From: Micrococcaceae bacterium UBA7136
GTDB taxonomy: Bacteria > Actinomycetota > Actinomycetes > Actinomycetales > Micrococcaceae
Direction of reading: 5' to 3'
NCBI GenBank assembly: GCA_002492045.1
Contig: DKXC01000155.1
Span: 1-5,681, forward strand
DNA: 5,681 nt
How positions within the stretch are numbered: the stretch's first letter is position 1; the number at the start of each line of letters is the position of its first letter. Positions 1 through 5,681 of this stretch are shown here, one piece after another. The notes under the pieces were generated by a model. The model saw nothing but the letters and a program-made list of their open reading frames with translations. It was not told the origin of the DNA and did not search any database. Both the position numbers and the translations under genes were made by a program.

Positions 1-10
1 AGAAAGATTT

Positions 11-853
11 CTACTTGGCCTGCTGGCTAAATTCACGAACCATATCTTCGTTCCGGGCGACGCAGGCCTCCATAGCGGCCTGGGTCAGCTCATAGAGACC
101 GCCCTCAGTGTAGGCCTTAAGGGCAGCCTCCGTGGTCCCATTGGGGCTGGTCACTGCCCGGCGCAGGGCCGCCGGGTCAGGCTGGGCGTCCAGCAGAAAA
201 CCAGCACCAGCCACCGTAGCCGCCGCCAGACGCTGGGCAGTCTCTTCATCTAGGCCCAGTTTGACCCCGGCGGCAGCCATAGTCTCAGCCAACAGGAAGG
301 CGTAGGCCGGGCCAGAACCAGATACGGCCGTCACCGCCCCCATCTGCTCTTCAGCAACTTCTAGTACCAGGCCCACCGAAGACAGAACCTGGGTGACCAG
401 CTGCTTCTGCTGCGGGCTAACCTGGGCGTTGAGAGAAATAGCCAGCACCCCCTTACCCACCCGGGAGGGAGTATTGGGCATGCATCGCACCGCAGGCTGA
501 CCAGCGGGCAGGGCCGCTTCTAGGGTCTTCAATTCAATACCGGCTGCTACCGAGACCACCAGGGTTTGGGGGCCCAGGTGGGGGGCTATTTGCCGGGCCA
601 GGTCTACAATGGCGTAGGGTTTGACGCCCAGCAGAACTAGATCAGCCCCGGTCACGGCCAGCTGGTTGGCCTCAGGCTGGGTCTCCTGGGCAAAGATCTG
701 GGGGCCTTCCCCCCAACTGGCCTGCAGTTTCTGGGCACTGGCTTGAGATGAGACGGTAGCCCGTAGCTGGGCCGGGTCAAAGCCTGAGGCCAGTAGGCCG
801 GAGACGATAGCCCCGTTCATAGAGCCAGTTCCTAGAAAGGCGACGGTAGGCAT
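11..853 (-). CDS. proC: Pyrroline-5-carboxylate reductase (last step of proline synthesis)
   Basis: This cytoplasmic enzyme reduces 1-pyrroline-5-carboxylate to L-proline with NAD(P)H. The 280-residue product has the usual family length. An N-terminal Rossmann fold carries the dinucleotide-binding loop G8-T-G-S-M-N-G14, followed by the GVKPY strand end near 76-80 and MPNTPSRVGKG at 125-135. The C-terminal helical dimerisation domain has AVSGSGPAYAF at 176-186 and the P5CR signature VTSPNGTTEAAL at 234-245. I chose the ATG at 851-853 because AGGAG sits 7 bases upstream and the protein then begins directly with the first Rossmann strand; an in-frame TTG at 884-886 would add 11 residues without homology-like character and has no good ribosome site. 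The gene is last of four co-directional genes, 75 bases after the isomerase-like gene, an order known from other actinobacteria. The stop is TAG. Identification is firm. Confidence 0.96.
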   Translation of the reverse strand: MPTVAFLGTGSMNGAIVSGLLASGFDPAQLRATVSSQASAQKLQASWGEGPQIFAQETQPEANQLAVTGADLVLLGVKPYAIVDLARQIAPHLGPQTLVVSVAAGIELKTLEAALPAGQPAVRCMPNTPSRVGKGVLAISLNAQVSPQQKQLVTQVLSSVGLVLEVAEEQMGAVTAVSGSGPAYAFLLAETMAAAGVKLGLDEETAQRLAAATVAGAGFLLDAQPDPAALRRAVTSPNGTTEAALKAYTEGGLYELTQAAMEACVARNEDMVREFSQQAK

Positions 854-860
854 AGAATCA

Positions 861-865
861 CTCCT
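861..865 (-). promoter_or_regulatory. Ribosome binding site of proC (decides the start)
   Basis: AGGAG read on the minus strand, 7 bases before the ATG at 851-853. It lies downstream of the alternative TTG start at 884-886, so it supports the shorter 280-residue protein. Confidence 0.8.
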
Positions 866-928
866 GTGTGATGTGAAATAGGACAAGGCTCTTTCATCAT
901 GCCACAGATGAAGTTCTCAGGCCTACCC

Positions 929-1735
929 CTAGTGCCGGGCCAGGTGCTTACGGGCAAAGGCCAGGGTCTCAGCCAGCATCTCGTCCCGCTGGGCCGCCCC
1001 CTTAGCCTTGCGGGTAGACACCTCGGCGCAAACTACCCCAGAGAAATCACTGGCTGCAATATATTGCAGGGTTTCGGCTACCGGCTGACTACCGTGACCG
1101 GGTAGCAGGTGTTCGTCCATGACCTTATCGCCGGAGCCATCCGTCAGGTGAACATGGCCCAGGCGGCTACCAATCCGTTTGACGGCCTCGAGGGAGTCGT
1201 CCCCGGCGGCGGCAGCGTGGGAAAAGTCCCAGGTCATCCAGTCGTAGTCGAAGCGGGAGGGGTCCCAGTGAGGGGCGTACATCTCTACTGAGCGTCCCTT
1301 AACCGACCAGGGGTACATGTTCTCTACCGCGATTTTGACCTCCTCCATCTGGGAGACCCTCCGTACCCCCTCCACAAAGTTACGGGCGTAGGAGACCTGC
1401 CAGCGGAAGGGCGGGTGGGCTACCACGGTTTGGGCGCCGACAGCCTTGGCCATTTTGGCGGCCATCTGCATCTTGTTCCAGGCCCGGCCCCAGACCTGCT
1501 GGGTCAACAGCAGGGTGGGGGCGTGAATAGCAGAGATAGGAATCTGGTACTTCTGCACCAGTTCCAGCAGGTCGTAGGGTTCCTGGCTGAGGGCGTCATG
1601 GGTAATCATGACCTCCACACTGTCGTAGCCCAGGTCCTGGGCGGTGGAGAAAGTTTCAGGCAGGCCCAGGGGGAAGAGGCAGGAGGTTGAGAGGGCTACT
1701 TCTACCGGCGGACGGGAGACAGCAGGCTGCGGCAC
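929..1735 (-). CDS. Sugar phosphate isomerase/epimerase-like TIM-barrel protein (AP endonuclease family 2 fold), substrate unknown
   Basis: A 268-residue protein of the xylose isomerase-like TIM-barrel superfamily (AP_endonuc_2 type). Residues placed as metal or catalytic ligands in this fold are visible in order at strand ends: E41 (VEVMI), H71 (AIHAP), H107 (VAHPP), E138 (VENMYPW), D170 and H173 (WDFSH), H194/H196 with D199 (GHVHLTDG), E208 and H214 (DEHLLPGHG), and E238 (AEVST). An active divalent-metal enzyme is therefore likely. It corresponds by position to Rv0498 of M. tuberculosis, between ppx1 and proC, whose substrate I do not know. There is no signal peptide or membrane segment. 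The start is GTG at 1733-1735, 3 bases after the ppx stop, with AAGGAG 8 bases upstream, so it is probably translationally coupled to ppx. Its TAG stop is followed in frame by TAG and TGA within four codons. Fold confident; reaction not assigned. An endonuclease IV-like DNA repair role is possible but less likely at this short length. Confidence 0.88.
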   Translation of the reverse strand: MPQPAVSRPPVEVALSTSCLFPLGLPETFSTAQDLGYDSVEVMITHDALSQEPYDLLELVQKYQIPISAIHAPTLLLTQQVWGRAWNKMQMAAKMAKAVGAQTVVAHPPFRWQVSYARNFVEGVRRVSQMEEVKIAVENMYPWSVKGRSVEMYAPHWDPSRFDYDWMTWDFSHAAAAGDDSLEAVKRIGSRLGHVHLTDGSGDKVMDEHLLPGHGSQPVAETLQYIAASDFSGVVCAEVSTRKAKGAAQRDEMLAETLAFARKHLARH

Positions 1736-1738
1736 GGC

Positions 1739-2737
1739 TTAGGCTCCTTCCGGGCTGGGCAGGCTAGCCAGCAGGGTCTTGGGGTCAATCATGCTGGTTT
1801 CACCGTTCTTGGACAGGTAGTCCATCCGCCTCAGAATCAGACCCTCACGCAGGGCCCAGGGGCCAACCCGCATGGTCTGGACCCCGAAAACCTCCATGGC
1901 TATCTCGGCGGCAATAGCACCGGCCAGAATCTGGTCGGCCCGCACAGCTGAGACGCCGGGCAGATCAACCCGGTCTTGGGGTTTGAGGGCTTCTAGGCGG
2001 CGGGCCCAGATACGCAGGTCTTGCAGGTGAATCTCCCGTTTGATGAAGGGCCCGGCACTGTAGGGGGCCGCCCCGCAGATCCTGGCCAGGGAGCGGAAGG
2101 TCTTAGAGGTGCCCACCACCATGTTAGGTTCCCCGTAGGCCAGCAGGTTCTGGGCTACCGGCTCTAGGGTGGCCTGCACATACTTGCGGAGCTTCTTGAC
2201 CTGCTTGGGTGAAGGCAGTTCACCGCTGAACCAGTCCCCGGTCAGGCGGGTAGCGCCCAGGGGCACAGAGATAGCCTCGTCCGGGTAGGCGTCCAGACCG
2301 GTAGAGAACTCGAAGGAGCCACCCCCAATATCAAAGTTGAGGATGCGACCGGCCCCCCAGCCCTGCCAGTGGCGGACGGCATGGTAGGTGATCGCGGCCT
2401 CCTGGTCGCCGCTGATTTCGGTCAGGTTGACCCCGGTCTGGTTCTGCACATGCTGCAGAATCTCGGGGCCGTTGGCAGCCTCCCGGATAGCGCTGGTGGC
2501 AAAGGCCAGAAGGTCCTGAGCCCCCTGCTGGGCCGCATAGACCAGGGCACTGTGAACGAAGGCTGTCAGCCGTTCACGTCCCTCGTCAGTAATGCGACCC
2601 TCAGCGTCAATGTAGCGAACCAGTTGCAGGGGCTCCTTGTGGGCGGCCGTGTAGGCCTCCGGACGGGAGCCTAGCTGCCCCTCAATCAGCAGCAGGTGGC
2701 CGGTGTTAGAGCCAATATCGAGTACGCCCAGGCGCAT
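1739..2737 (-). CDS. ppx: Exopolyphosphatase, Ppx/GppA family (short actinobacterial PPX1 type)
   Basis: A 332-residue cytoplasmic phosphatase of the ASKHA (actin/sugar kinase/Hsp70) fold. The family removes terminal phosphate from inorganic polyphosphate and, in some members, the 5'-phosphate of pppGpp. Visible motifs are phosphate loop 1 (DIGSNTGHLLL, 7-17), ATSAIREAANG (80-90), the putative catalytic E113 in ISGDQEAAITY, phosphate loop 2 (NFDIGGGSFEF, 134-144), GTSKTFRSLARICGA (209-223), LPGVSAVRADQILAG (259-273) and GPWALREGLILRR (292-304). It lacks the C-terminal HD domain of the long E. coli Ppx/GppA, as does M. tuberculosis PPX1, so short-chain polyphosphate is the likelier substrate (inference). 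G13 sits where I expect a hydrophobic residue (NTVHLL) in relatives; the loop is otherwise intact. The ATG is 9 bases from the topA stop, and the TAA stop is 3 bases before the isomerase start, so it is the middle of an operon. Family certain; polyphosphatase versus pppGpp phosphatase is not settled by sequence. Confidence 0.92.
   Translation of the reverse strand: MRLGVLDIGSNTGHLLLIEGQLGSRPEAYTAAHKEPLQLVRYIDAEGRITDEGRERLTAFVHSALVYAAQQGAQDLLAFATSAIREAANGPEILQHVQNQTGVNLTEISGDQEAAITYHAVRHWQGWGAGRILNFDIGGGSFEFSTGLDAYPDEAISVPLGATRLTGDWFSGELPSPKQVKKLRKYVQATLEPVAQNLLAYGEPNMVVGTSKTFRSLARICGAAPYSAGPFIKREIHLQDLRIWARRLEALKPQDRVDLPGVSAVRADQILAGAIAAEIAMEVFGVQTMRVGPWALREGLILRRMDYLSKNGETSMIDPKTLLASLPSPEGA
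1744..1749 (-). promoter_or_regulatory. Ribosome binding site of the isomerase-like gene, inside the end of ppx
   Basis: AAGGAG on the minus strand lies within the last codons of ppx and 8 bases before the GTG start at 1733-1735. It supports the GTG start and suggests coupled translation with ppx. Confidence 0.8.
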
Positions 2738-2741
2738 GAAT

Positions 2742-2748
2742 CCCCCTT
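2742..2748 (-). promoter_or_regulatory. Ribosome binding site of ppx, overlapping the topA stop codon
   Basis: AAGGGGG on the minus strand can pair with the 16S rRNA tail using one G-U wobble. It begins within the topA TAA stop (2747-2749) and ends 4 bases before the ppx ATG. A terminating topA ribosome would cover it, which is the arrangement expected for translational coupling. Confidence 0.65.
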
Positions 2749-5539
2749 AGGACGCCTTCTTGCTACTAGCCCGCTTGGTGGCGGTCTTCTTGGCCGCAGG
2801 CTTCTTAGCGGCGGTCTTGCGCTTAACCGGCCCCTTGGCCCGCTTCTCAGCCAGCAGTTCCACGGCCCGGGTGTGGGTCAGACCCTCAATAGTCTCACTA
2901 CGGGGCACCGTAATGTTGGTGACCCCGTCAGTGATGTAGGGGCCAAAACGGCCGTCCTTCACCACAATCTTCTTCTCAGAAACCGGGTCAATCCCCAGCT
3001 CAGCCAGGGGCGGCTTAGCTGCCGCCCGGCCCCGCTGCTTAGGCTGCGAATAAATCTCGAGGGCCTGCTCCAGGCTGATGGTGAAGAGCTGGTCCTCGCT
3101 CTCTAGGGAACGGGAGTCAGTGCCCTTCTTCAGGTAGGGGCCAAAACGGCCGTTCTGGGCGGTAATCTCAACCCCCTCAGCGTCCACACCAAGCACCCTA
3201 GGCAGGCTCAGCAGCTGCAGGGCCTGGTCCAGGCTGACAGTAGCCAGGGACATGCTCTTGAAGAGAGAGGCCGTGCGGGGCTTAGCCGGCTTGGGCTTCT
3301 TCTTGGGCTTAGGCTTACCGTTCTTGTAGTACTCGGTGGGCTGGGCTTCCAACCAGGCAGCCAGCTCCTGCTCACTCATCTCGGGGATGACCTCAGTAAC
3401 GTAGGGGCCAAAACGGCCGTCCCGGGCCACAATCATGTGACCGCTGACCGGATCGACACCCAGCTCCCGACCATCGTTCTTACCCTGCTCTAGCAGTTCA
3501 GCCACCTTGGCCTCAGTCAGCTCGTCCGGGGCCAAGCCATCAGGGATATTAGCCCGCACCGGGTCCTTAATCTCACCGGTCTCAGTGTCAATCTCGCCGC
3601 CGGTCTCAAGGTAGGGACCGAACTTACCCACCCGCAGGGTGACCCCGGGGGCAACCTCCAGGGAGTTAATAGCCCTAGCATCAATCTCACCCAAGTTATC
3701 GACGATAGGCTTCAGGCCCCGCTGCTGGTCATCGCCGAAGTAGAAGTGACCCAGCCAGGCCGGACGGGACTCCTCACCGCGGGCGATCCGGTCTAGATCT
3801 TCTTCCATCTGGGCGGTGAACTCGTAGTCCACGTACTTGGCAAAATGCTCCTCCAGCAGGCGCACCACCGAGAAGGCCGTCCAGGAGGGCACCAGGGAGC
3901 CAGACCGGTTCTGCACGTAGCCCCGGTCCATGATGGTTGAAATAACAGCCGAGTAGGTGGAGGGACGACCAATACCCAGCTCGTCCATGGCCTTGACCAG
4001 GGAGGCCTCAGTGTAGCGCGGAGGCGGGGCAGTCTCATGCCCGGCAGCCTCCAGCTCACTAGCGCTCAAAGACTGACCCTCAGCCATCTGGGGCAGGCGC
4101 TTATCCTTCTCTTCCTTAGGCTGGGTCTGCTGGCCTTCCTGGCCGCGCAGGGCGTCCTGGCCCTCCTCGTAGGCGGCCAAGAAACCGCGGAAGGTAATAA
4201 CAGTACCGGAAGCCGAGAACTCAGCATCCTGACCACTAGCGGCCTGAGCCCCCAGGCGAACAGAAGCAGTAGAACCCTTAGCGTCAGCCATCTGAGAGGC
4301 CACAGTTCGCTTCCAAATCAGCTCGTAAAGGCGGAACTCGTCCTGGCTGAGGGCAGCCTTAACCGCCGCCGGGGTACGGAAGGAGTCACCAGCCGGACGA
4401 ATAGCCTCGTGGGCCTCCTGAGCGTTCTTAGACTTAGAAGAGTAGAGGCGGGGAGCAGACGGCAGGTAGTCGGCCCCGTAAAGCTCCTTGACCTGGGAAC
4501 GAGCCGCCCGGATAGCCTGATCAGACAGGGCCACCGAGTCAGTACGCATATAGGTGATGTAACCAGACTCGTAGAGCCGCTGGGCCACCTGCATGGTAGA
4601 ACGCGAAGAGAAACGTAGCTTACGGGCCGCCTCCTGCTGCAAGGTAGAGGTAGTAAAGGGAGCCGCAGGACGCCGGGTGTAGGGTTTAGTCTCCAGGGAG
4701 CGAACCGCAAAATCAGCCCCGGTCAGGTCAGTCACCAGCTGCTGGGCGGCAGCCTGATCCAGGTGGGCCACCTGACCGGCAGAGGCAGGCTTGAGCTGGC
4801 CGTTATCAGCAAAATCCCGGCCGTTAGCCACCCGGTCCCCGTCCAGGGCAGTCAGCTTAGCACTAAAAGATTCACCGCTGGCGGTAGCAAAAAGACCCGA
4901 AAGATCCCAGTAGGAGGCAGACCGGAAGGCCATGCGCTCCCGCTCCCGCTCCACCACCAGGCGGGTAGCCACCGACTGGACGCGACCAGCCGACAGGCCC
5001 CGAGAGACCTTACGCCAAAGCACCGGCGACAGCTCATAACCGTAGATACGGTCTAGTACCCGGCGGGTCTCCTGGGCGTCCACCAGATTCTGGTCAATGC
5101 CGCGCAGCTCCTGGAAGCCACGCTCAATGGCTTCCTTAGTAATTTCGGGGAAGGTCAGGCGGTAAACCGGCACCTTAGGCTTGAGCACCTGCAGCAGGTG
5201 CCAGGCAATAGCCTCGCCCTCACGGTCACCATCGGTTGCCAGGTAGAGGGCATCTACCTCCTTGAGCAGCTTACGCAGCTCAGTGACCTTCTTCTTCTTG
5301 TCGCTGCTGACCACATAGTAGGGGTCAAAATTATCCTCAATATTGACCGCAAACTTACCCACCGGCCCCTTCTTCAGGTCATCAGGCAGCTCGGAGGGCT
5401 GAGGCAAATCGCGGATATGGCCCCGTGAGGATTCCACGATAAAAGCGTCCCCCAGGTAGCCGCTAATGGTCTTAACCTTAGAGGGGGACTCCACAATCAG
5501 CAGGGACTTGCCGTGGGCTTCCTTGGCCGAGCTGGGCAC
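2747..5539 (-). CDS. topA: DNA topoisomerase I (type IA, omega protein), actinobacterial form
   Basis: This enzyme relaxes negative supercoils by cutting one strand through a tyrosine 5'-phosphate link. The 930 residues match the actinobacterial length (M. tuberculosis about 934). The N-terminal Toprim domain shows E17 (LLIVESPSK) and D103, D105, E107 (ATDGDREGEA). RRVLDRIYGYELSP (159-172) and GLSAGRVQSVA (181-191) follow. The nucleophile is Y330 in YITYMRTDS (codon 4550-4552), with R332 beside it; PFTTSTLQQEA (294-304), EAHEAIRP (375-382) and GIGRPSTYS (522-530) complete the core. The C-terminal part has no zinc fingers (no cysteine in the whole protein) but four G(K/R)FGPY repeats starting at 638, 708, 797 and 863, a basic linker at 739-755 and a lysine/arginine tail at 899-930 (14 of 32 basic). 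Such tails aid DNA binding and processivity in mycobacterial and Streptomyces enzymes. The start is GTG with AAGGAG 7 bases upstream; no other usual start codon lies between it and the upstream in-frame stop at 5576-5578. It is the first visible gene of the cluster. Confidence 0.98.
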   Translation of the reverse strand: MPSSAKEAHGKSLLIVESPSKVKTISGYLGDAFIVESSRGHIRDLPQPSELPDDLKKGPVGKFAVNIEDNFDPYYVVSSDKKKKVTELRKLLKEVDALYLATDGDREGEAIAWHLLQVLKPKVPVYRLTFPEITKEAIERGFQELRGIDQNLVDAQETRRVLDRIYGYELSPVLWRKVSRGLSAGRVQSVATRLVVERERERMAFRSASYWDLSGLFATASGESFSAKLTALDGDRVANGRDFADNGQLKPASAGQVAHLDQAAAQQLVTDLTGADFAVRSLETKPYTRRPAAPFTTSTLQQEAARKLRFSSRSTMQVAQRLYESGYITYMRTDSVALSDQAIRAARSQVKELYGADYLPSAPRLYSSKSKNAQEAHEAIRPAGDSFRTPAAVKAALSQDEFRLYELIWKRTVASQMADAKGSTASVRLGAQAASGQDAEFSASGTVITFRGFLAAYEEGQDALRGQEGQQTQPKEEKDKRLPQMAEGQSLSASELEAAGHETAPPPRYTEASLVKAMDELGIGRPSTYSAVISTIMDRGYVQNRSGSLVPSWTAFSVVRLLEEHFAKYVDYEFTAQMEEDLDRIARGEESRPAWLGHFYFGDDQQRGLKPIVDNLGEIDARAINSLEVAPGVTLRVGKFGPYLETGGEIDTETGEIKDPVRANIPDGLAPDELTEAKVAELLEQGKNDGRELGVDPVSGHMIVARDGRFGPYVTEVIPEMSEQELAAWLEAQPTEYYKNGKPKPKKKPKPAKPRTASLFKSMSLATVSLDQALQLLSLPRVLGVDAEGVEITAQNGRFGPYLKKGTDSRSLESEDQLFTISLEQALEIYSQPKQRGRAAAKPPLAELGIDPVSEKKIVVKDGRFGPYITDGVTNITVPRSETIEGLTHTRAVELLAEKRAKGPVKRKTAAKKPAAKKTATKRASSKKAS
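2936..3420 (-). repeat. Three identical 20-base repeats inside the topA C-terminal domain
   Basis: On the plus strand an identical 20-mer, beginning GTAGGGGCC and ending ACGGCCGT, occurs at 2936-2955, 3134-3153 and 3401-3420. It encodes the GRFGPY core of the second, third and fourth topoisomerase C-terminal repeats. The first protein repeat (3611-3630) is diverged at the DNA level (GTAGGGACCGAACTT). Flanking protein also matches between the second and fourth repeats: LG(V/I)DPVS precedes both, so they look like the closest pair. Confidence 0.9.
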
Positions 5540-5546
5540 AGATAGA

Positions 5547-5552
5547 CTCCTT
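5547..5552 (-). promoter_or_regulatory. Ribosome binding site of topA
   Basis: AAGGAG on the minus strand, 7 bases before the GTG start at 5537-5539. It supports that start codon. Confidence 0.85.
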
Positions 5553-5597
5553 GGGTTCGTGGTCGGGTAAATAGCCTATGACCACAACAATAACCCA
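5552..5597 (-). repeat. Interrupted inverted repeat next to the topA Shine-Dalgarno
   Basis: On the minus strand TGGGTT (5592-5597) and GTGGTC (5580-5585) are followed by their complements GACCAC (5559-5564) and AACCCA (5552-5557). The inner stem extends to 8 pairs in RNA with one U-G pair and one more U-A pair. The outer arms are offset by 6 bases on one side and 1 on the other. The 3' arm touches the AAGGAG ribosome site. It could be a leader-RNA hairpin or a DNA operator; neither is proven. Confidence 0.5.
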
Positions 5598-5601
5598 GAA
5601 A
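5573..5601 (-). promoter_or_regulatory. Weak candidate promoter for topA
   Basis: TAGGCT at 5573-5578 (minus strand) fits the actinobacterial TANNNT -10 pattern and is 33 bases before the start codon. The matching -35 position (5596-5601, TTTCTG) is a poor match, so this is only a suggestion. If right, the transcript would begin inside or after the loop of the inverted repeat, making that repeat a DNA site and not an RNA hairpin. Confidence 0.2.
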
Positions 5602-5623
5602 AGAGTCTGCAGGTACCCGGAGC

Positions 5624-5681
5624 CTCATTCACCAGGTCGGGTTAGGCCCACCCAGAAGCTTATTCATTAGGTCGGGCTAGG
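5624..5681 (-). repeat. Direct repeat, about 23 bases, 35-base period
   Basis: Plus-strand copies at 5624-5646 and 5659-5681 match at 19 of 23 positions (shared parts ATTCA and AGGTCGGG, then TAGG). The second copy ends exactly at the window edge, so more copies may lie beyond. A shorter GGTCGGGT match occurs at 5561-5568. Confidence 0.6.

Larger units (their letters stand above)
5540..5681 (-). other. topA upstream region (no gene)
   Basis: These 142 bases before the topA start contain no convincing open frame. They hold the Shine-Dalgarno, an interrupted inverted repeat, three CCCGACC cores (minus strand: 5561-5567, 5635-5641, 5670-5676) and a pair of longer direct repeats that reaches the window edge. 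In mycobacteria and Streptomyces topA expression responds to supercoiling; whether that holds here cannot be read from the sequence. Confidence 0.7.

Noticed and set aside
854..886. TTG start at 884-886 giving a 291-residue ProC
   Set aside because: The added 11 residues precede the Rossmann strand that normally begins the protein, and the only good ribosome site (861-865) lies after the TTG.
893..912. Hairpin between the isomerase-like gene and proC (TTCATC/GATGAA, 8-base loop) as a terminator
   Set aside because: The stem has only 6 AT-rich pairs and no U-run follows on the minus strand, so it does not look like an intrinsic terminator. I also found no convincing promoter for proC in this 75-base gap.
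2750..2830. Repetitive CTTCTTGG-like DNA at the 3' end of topA as a functional repeat array
   Set aside because: It is explained by the lysine/alanine-rich codons of the protein tail (AAG and GCC/GCG runs).
4037..4618. 193-residue plus-strand open frame antisense to topA, and similar plus-strand frames at 899-1105, 2369-2674, 2696-3106, 4763-5056 and 5198-5428
   Set aside because: Each lies opposite a gene with intact catalytic motifs, resembles no family I know, and is the kind of open frame high-GC coding DNA produces on its opposite strand.
3793..4710. Alternative minus-strand frames within topA (3793-4059, 4318-4710)
   Set aside because: They are out-of-frame readings of topA with arginine-, proline- and leucine-rich composition and no domain; the true frame is continuous through the catalytic core.
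5607..5617. Adjacent short palindromes CTGCAG and GGTACC upstream of topA
   Set aside because: Six-base palindromes are expected by chance and nothing around them suggests a site.

Overview
The window holds four complete protein genes, all on the minus strand and packed nose to tail. In transcription order (right to left) they are topA (DNA topoisomerase I), a Ppx/GppA-family exopolyphosphatase, a TIM-barrel sugar phosphate isomerase/epimerase-like protein, and proC (pyrroline-5-carboxylate reductase). No RNA gene, insertion sequence, CRISPR array, prophage or plasmid gene is visible. Longer plus-strand open frames are shadows of these genes.

The organism looks like an actinomycete (Actinomycetota). 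The topoisomerase is of the actinobacterial type: about 930 residues, no zinc fingers (it has no cysteine at all), a C-terminal series of GRFGPY-type repeats and a lysine-rich tail. The ppx / isomerase / proC neighbourhood is the one known from Mycobacterium tuberculosis (Rv0496, Rv0498, Rv0500) and other actinobacteria. GC is high but not extreme (about 60% by eye), with GTG starts and strong AAGGAG-type ribosome sites. A Micrococcaceae member such as Rothia would fit, but the genus is a guess.

Layout: 1-10 is downstream of proC. 11-853 is proC. 854-928 is a 75-base gap with a weak hairpin. 929-1735 is the isomerase-like gene. 1739-2737 is ppx, whose stop lies 3 bases before the isomerase start. 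2747-5539 is topA, whose stop codon overlaps the ppx ribosome site. 5540-5681 is the topA upstream region, with a good Shine-Dalgarno, an interrupted inverted repeat next to it, and two copies of a roughly 23-base direct repeat at a 35-base period running to the window edge.

The spacing suggests topA-ppx-isomerase is transcribed and translated as a unit, with proC probably read through as well. That would tie a supercoiling enzyme to polyphosphate/stringent-response and proline metabolism genes. Individually these are ordinary housekeeping genes; I see no clear new system. The less explained parts are the topA upstream repeats, the join between topA and the ppx cluster, and the unknown substrate of the conserved isomerase-like protein.
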